The position numbers were made by a program, and so were the translations under genes. A stretch of 42,553 nt of DNA from Verrucomicrobia subdivision 6 bacterium. GTDB taxonomy: Bacteria; Verrucomicrobiota; Verrucomicrobiia; Methylacidiphilales; Verrucolacustridaceae. The notes below the pieces were generated by a model. That model saw only the letters and a program-made list of their open reading frames with translations. It had not been told where the DNA came from and did not search any database. Location of the stretch: positions 1 to 42,553 of the forward strand of contig CANIEM010000010.1 in assembly GCA_947466515.1 (NCBI GenBank), read 5' to 3'. Of this stretch, positions 40,610 through 42,553 are shown piece after piece. Each line of letters begins with the position of its first letter. Positions within the stretch are counted from its first letter, which is position 1.

Positions 40610-42220
40610 TTACGAGGGAGGATTTTCGGATAGGGTGACACCAGAGTTATTTTCGAGGAAGAAGTCGATCGACCAGGCGGTTTCAAAAAGGACAACCGTT
40701 CGGTTTCCGGCGTCGGTAGCTTGAATGGCGGTGGAGGGCAGAACGAGGGGCTTTGGGTTGGAACGGGATTCTGTGGGCCAGCGGACGAATTTCCAGCGAG
40801 CAGGCTCGATCCGAGTTTCGGCTCCATATTCGGACTCGAGGCGATGACGGAGGACATCGAACTGCAGGGGACCGACGGCGCCAAGGAGGGGAATGGCGGA
40901 GGTATTTCCTTCGAGCTGATATTTCTGGGCGACTCCTTCCTTGAGGAGTTGATCGAGGCCTGTGCGGAAACGCTTTTGCATGGCGCTGGTGGCGCAGTGG
41001 ACGAAGGCAAAGCACTCCGGTGGAAAGCGTGGGATCTCGTCGAAGAGAGTGCTTGGTTCTTCGGTGAGGGTATCGCCGATTTGCAGATCGTGATTTCCGA
41101 CCAGACCAACAACATCGCCTGGCCAAGCGTCGTCGACAGTTTCGCGTTCACGGGCAAAGAGGCGTTGGGAGTTAGAGAGACGTAGATTCTCCCCGGTACG
41201 GGGATTGAGTGCGACCATATCTCGGCGGAAGTGTCCTGAGACTACTCGGACGAAGGCGACACGATCCCGATGACGTGGATTCATATTGGCTTGGATCTTG
41301 AAAACGAATCCTGAGAAGGATGGAGATTCAGGGAGAATTATTTCCTTGGAAGAGCGGCGAGGGCCAGGGGGCGAGGCGAACTGGAGGAAGCGTTCGAGGA
41401 GGAGGCGGACGCCGAAATTATTTGCGGCACTACCAAAAAAGACGGCGGTGAGTTTGCCTGCACGCAGGTCGTCGAGTTGAAAGTTGGCTCCCGCTCCATC
41501 GAGAAGGGCGAGTTCATCCCGGAATTTCTGATAGGCATCGGGAGAGAGGGATGCACGGACTTTAGGATCGTCGACGCCTCCGACCTGTTCGGGAGCGCGA
41601 AAGGCACCTCCGGGGACTTTTTCGAAGAGGTGGACCTCTTTTTCCTGCCGGTCATAGACCCCACGGAATTCGGGACCACTGCCTAAGGGCCAGACGCAGG
41701 GTGCGGCATGTATACCGAGAACGTTTTCAAGCTCATCCAGAAGATCGAGGGGGTCACGAGCGGGGCGATCGAGCTTGTTCATGAAGGTAAAGATGGGGAC
41801 TCCGCGGCGTCGACAGACTTCGAAGAGTTTTCGGGTTTGGGGTTCGATTCCTTTGGCAGCATCGATGACCATAACTGCGGCATCGACGGCGGTAAGGACT
41901 CGATAAGTATCTTCGGAAAAGTCTCGGTGGCCTGGGGTATCGAGGAGGTTGACGACGTGGTCGCCGTAAGGGAACTGGAGGACGGTAGAGGAGACGGAGA
42001 TTCCGCGTTGCTTCTCGAGCTCCATCCAATCGCTGGTGGTGGCTCTTTGGTTGCGACGAGCGGTGACGCTGCCTGCGAGTTGGACTGCCCCGCCGTAAAG
42101 GAGGAACTTCTCGGTGAGAGTGGTCTTTCCTGCGTCGGGATGAGAGATAATGGCAAACGTGCGGCGCCTCGCGATTTCGCGGGCGGCCAGAGGGTTAGCT
42201 GGGCTAGAGATCGGGGTCAT
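40610..42220 (-). CDS. prfC: Peptide chain release factor 3
   Basis: 536 residues. GTPase that removes RF1/RF2 from ribosomes after termination. G1 SHPDAGKT at 26-33, G2 region RGISVSST at 72-79, G3 DTPGH at 94-98, G4 NKLD at 148-151, and RF3-specific WMELEKQRGISVSS; length is that of typical RF3. Domain II and III follow to the end, with FKIQANMNPRHRDRVAFVR characteristic of RF3. It is a stable housekeeping marker for the right side of the accessory region. Confidence 0.97.
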   Translation of the reverse strand: MTPISSPANPLAAREIARRRTFAIISHPDAGKTTLTEKFLLYGGAVQLAGSVTARRNQRATTSDWMELEKQRGISVSSTVLQFPYGDHVVNLLDTPGHRDFSEDTYRVLTAVDAAVMVIDAAKGIEPQTRKLFEVCRRRGVPIFTFMNKLDRPARDPLDLLDELENVLGIHAAPCVWPLGSGPEFRGVYDRQEKEVHLFEKVPGGAFRAPEQVGGVDDPKVRASLSPDAYQKFRDELALLDGAGANFQLDDLRAGKLTAVFFGSAANNFGVRLLLERFLQFASPPGPRRSSKEIILPESPSFSGFVFKIQANMNPRHRDRVAFVRVVSGHFRRDMVALNPRTGENLRLSNSQRLFARERETVDDAWPGDVVGLVGNHDLQIGDTLTEEPSTLFDEIPRFPPECFAFVHCATSAMQKRFRTGLDQLLKEGVAQKYQLEGNTSAIPLLGAVGPLQFDVLRHRLESEYGAETRIEPARWKFVRWPTESRSNPKPLVLPSTAIQATDAGNRTVVLFETAWSIDFFLENNSGVTLSENPPS

Positions 42221-42413
42221 GCAGTTTGCTTCCTTCTTGTGCCAAGTGACTCGGCAAATCGGTCCACGACAGCGGGTGAATCCCGCGGTTCGGCTGAGAA
42301 GGATTCAAAGGCAATTCTACGGGCGTAGCAACGTAGGAATCTTTCGAGGAGCTGGGGCGTAGGGTGGTGTTTAGTTCTTGTGGGGGTCGGATCAAATCGG
42401 ACAGAGTGGGGGG

Positions 42414-42553
42414 ATGAAAAGAAGCCTCTTTATGATTCTGTTTTTTGCAGCGAATGGGTTTAGCCAGACCGCGGCGGTGACTCCTCCACCTGCGGCACCC
42501 CCCGTGAGGCCTTTTATCAAGTGGGCGGATGCGAATGACCAAGATTATTACGG
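42414..42553 (+). CDS. Start of a secreted protein, cut by the window end
   Basis: 46 codons are visible. ATG 42414 follows GTGGGGGG. A signal peptide (MKRSLFMILFFAANGFSQ) and a Pro/Ala linker (AAVTPPPAAPPVRP) lead into FIKWADANDQDYY. It is divergent from prfC across 193 bases. Too little is present to assign a family. Confidence 0.6.
   Translation, partial: MKRSLFMILFFAANGFSQTAAVTPPPAAPPVRPFIKWADANDQDYY

Noticed and set aside
41708-42328. A 206-codon frame opposite prfC
   Set aside because: It is a mirror of release factor 3. Its Asp/Glu/Gly-rich sequence reflects the opposite strand's codon use.

Overview
The window looks like a chromosomal segment of a Gram-negative bacterium, most plausibly a verrucomicrobial or related PVC-group genome. 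This is an inference from a PEP-CTERM secreted protein, a BBP2-type outer-membrane porin, a DUF4236 protein, lipoprotein and Sec signals, and many secreted beta-helix or nuclease proteins. No rRNA or complete tRNA gene was found, so the phylum is not proven. Housekeeping genes sit only at the right end (katG, prfC). The rest is accessory DNA.

Region 1 (1-13.4 kb) is a defence island on the + strand. It opens with a repeat-rich leader, followed by a 1190-residue UPF1-like SF1 helicase with a C-terminal MTES_1575/Vsr-like nuclease. A zinc-ribbon protein, a DUF6232-like membrane protein and a 62-residue protein come next. A 13-base motif, GTAATTGTCCTAG, recurs before three of these four genes. 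Then comes a type IB (EcoAI/EcoEI-like) restriction-modification locus: hsdM, hsdS, a PUA/EVE-like plus NucS-like nuclease gene, an HNH gene, hsdR and a second HNH gene. Two decayed copies of the hsdS 3' end lie in front of the HNH gene and in front of hsdR. They read as fossils of earlier hsdS genes displaced during exchange of specificity and accessory cassettes.

Region 2 (13.4-19.1 kb) carries secreted or membrane proteins: a transglutaminase-like protein, a DUF4236 protein, a three-gene operon that includes a 35-residue membrane microprotein, and a lipoprotein. A 350-base zone of phased short repeats follows, with a divergent pair of DNA-binding proteins (XRE-like and excisionase-like). 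Sequence related to the left leader reappears inverted at 18.2 kb, so 0.1-18.2 kb may be one inserted unit.

Region 3 (19.1-34.8 kb) is modular. It holds a HupE metal permease, a His/Cys-rich membrane protein, a five-gene run (helical secreted protein, S1/P1 nuclease, mgtA, EIIA-like protein, tatA), a nucleotidyltransferase-type two-gene module, a TauE exporter, a second copy of the helical-protein/S1 nuclease pair and of the His/Cys protein, a porin, and an adenylate cyclase. Direct repeats separate the blocks. Three near-complete copies of a 180-base repeat end in 20 bases with exactly the geometry of a tRNA T-loop-to-discriminator segment, suggesting successive integrations at (or relics of) a tRNA attachment site.

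Region 4 (34.8-42.55 kb) has a secreted beta-helix protein coupled to a carboxymuconolactone decarboxylase-like protein, a PEP-CTERM protein, katG, prfC and the start of a secreted protein that runs off the window.

All calls come from reading motifs. No database search or alignment program was run.
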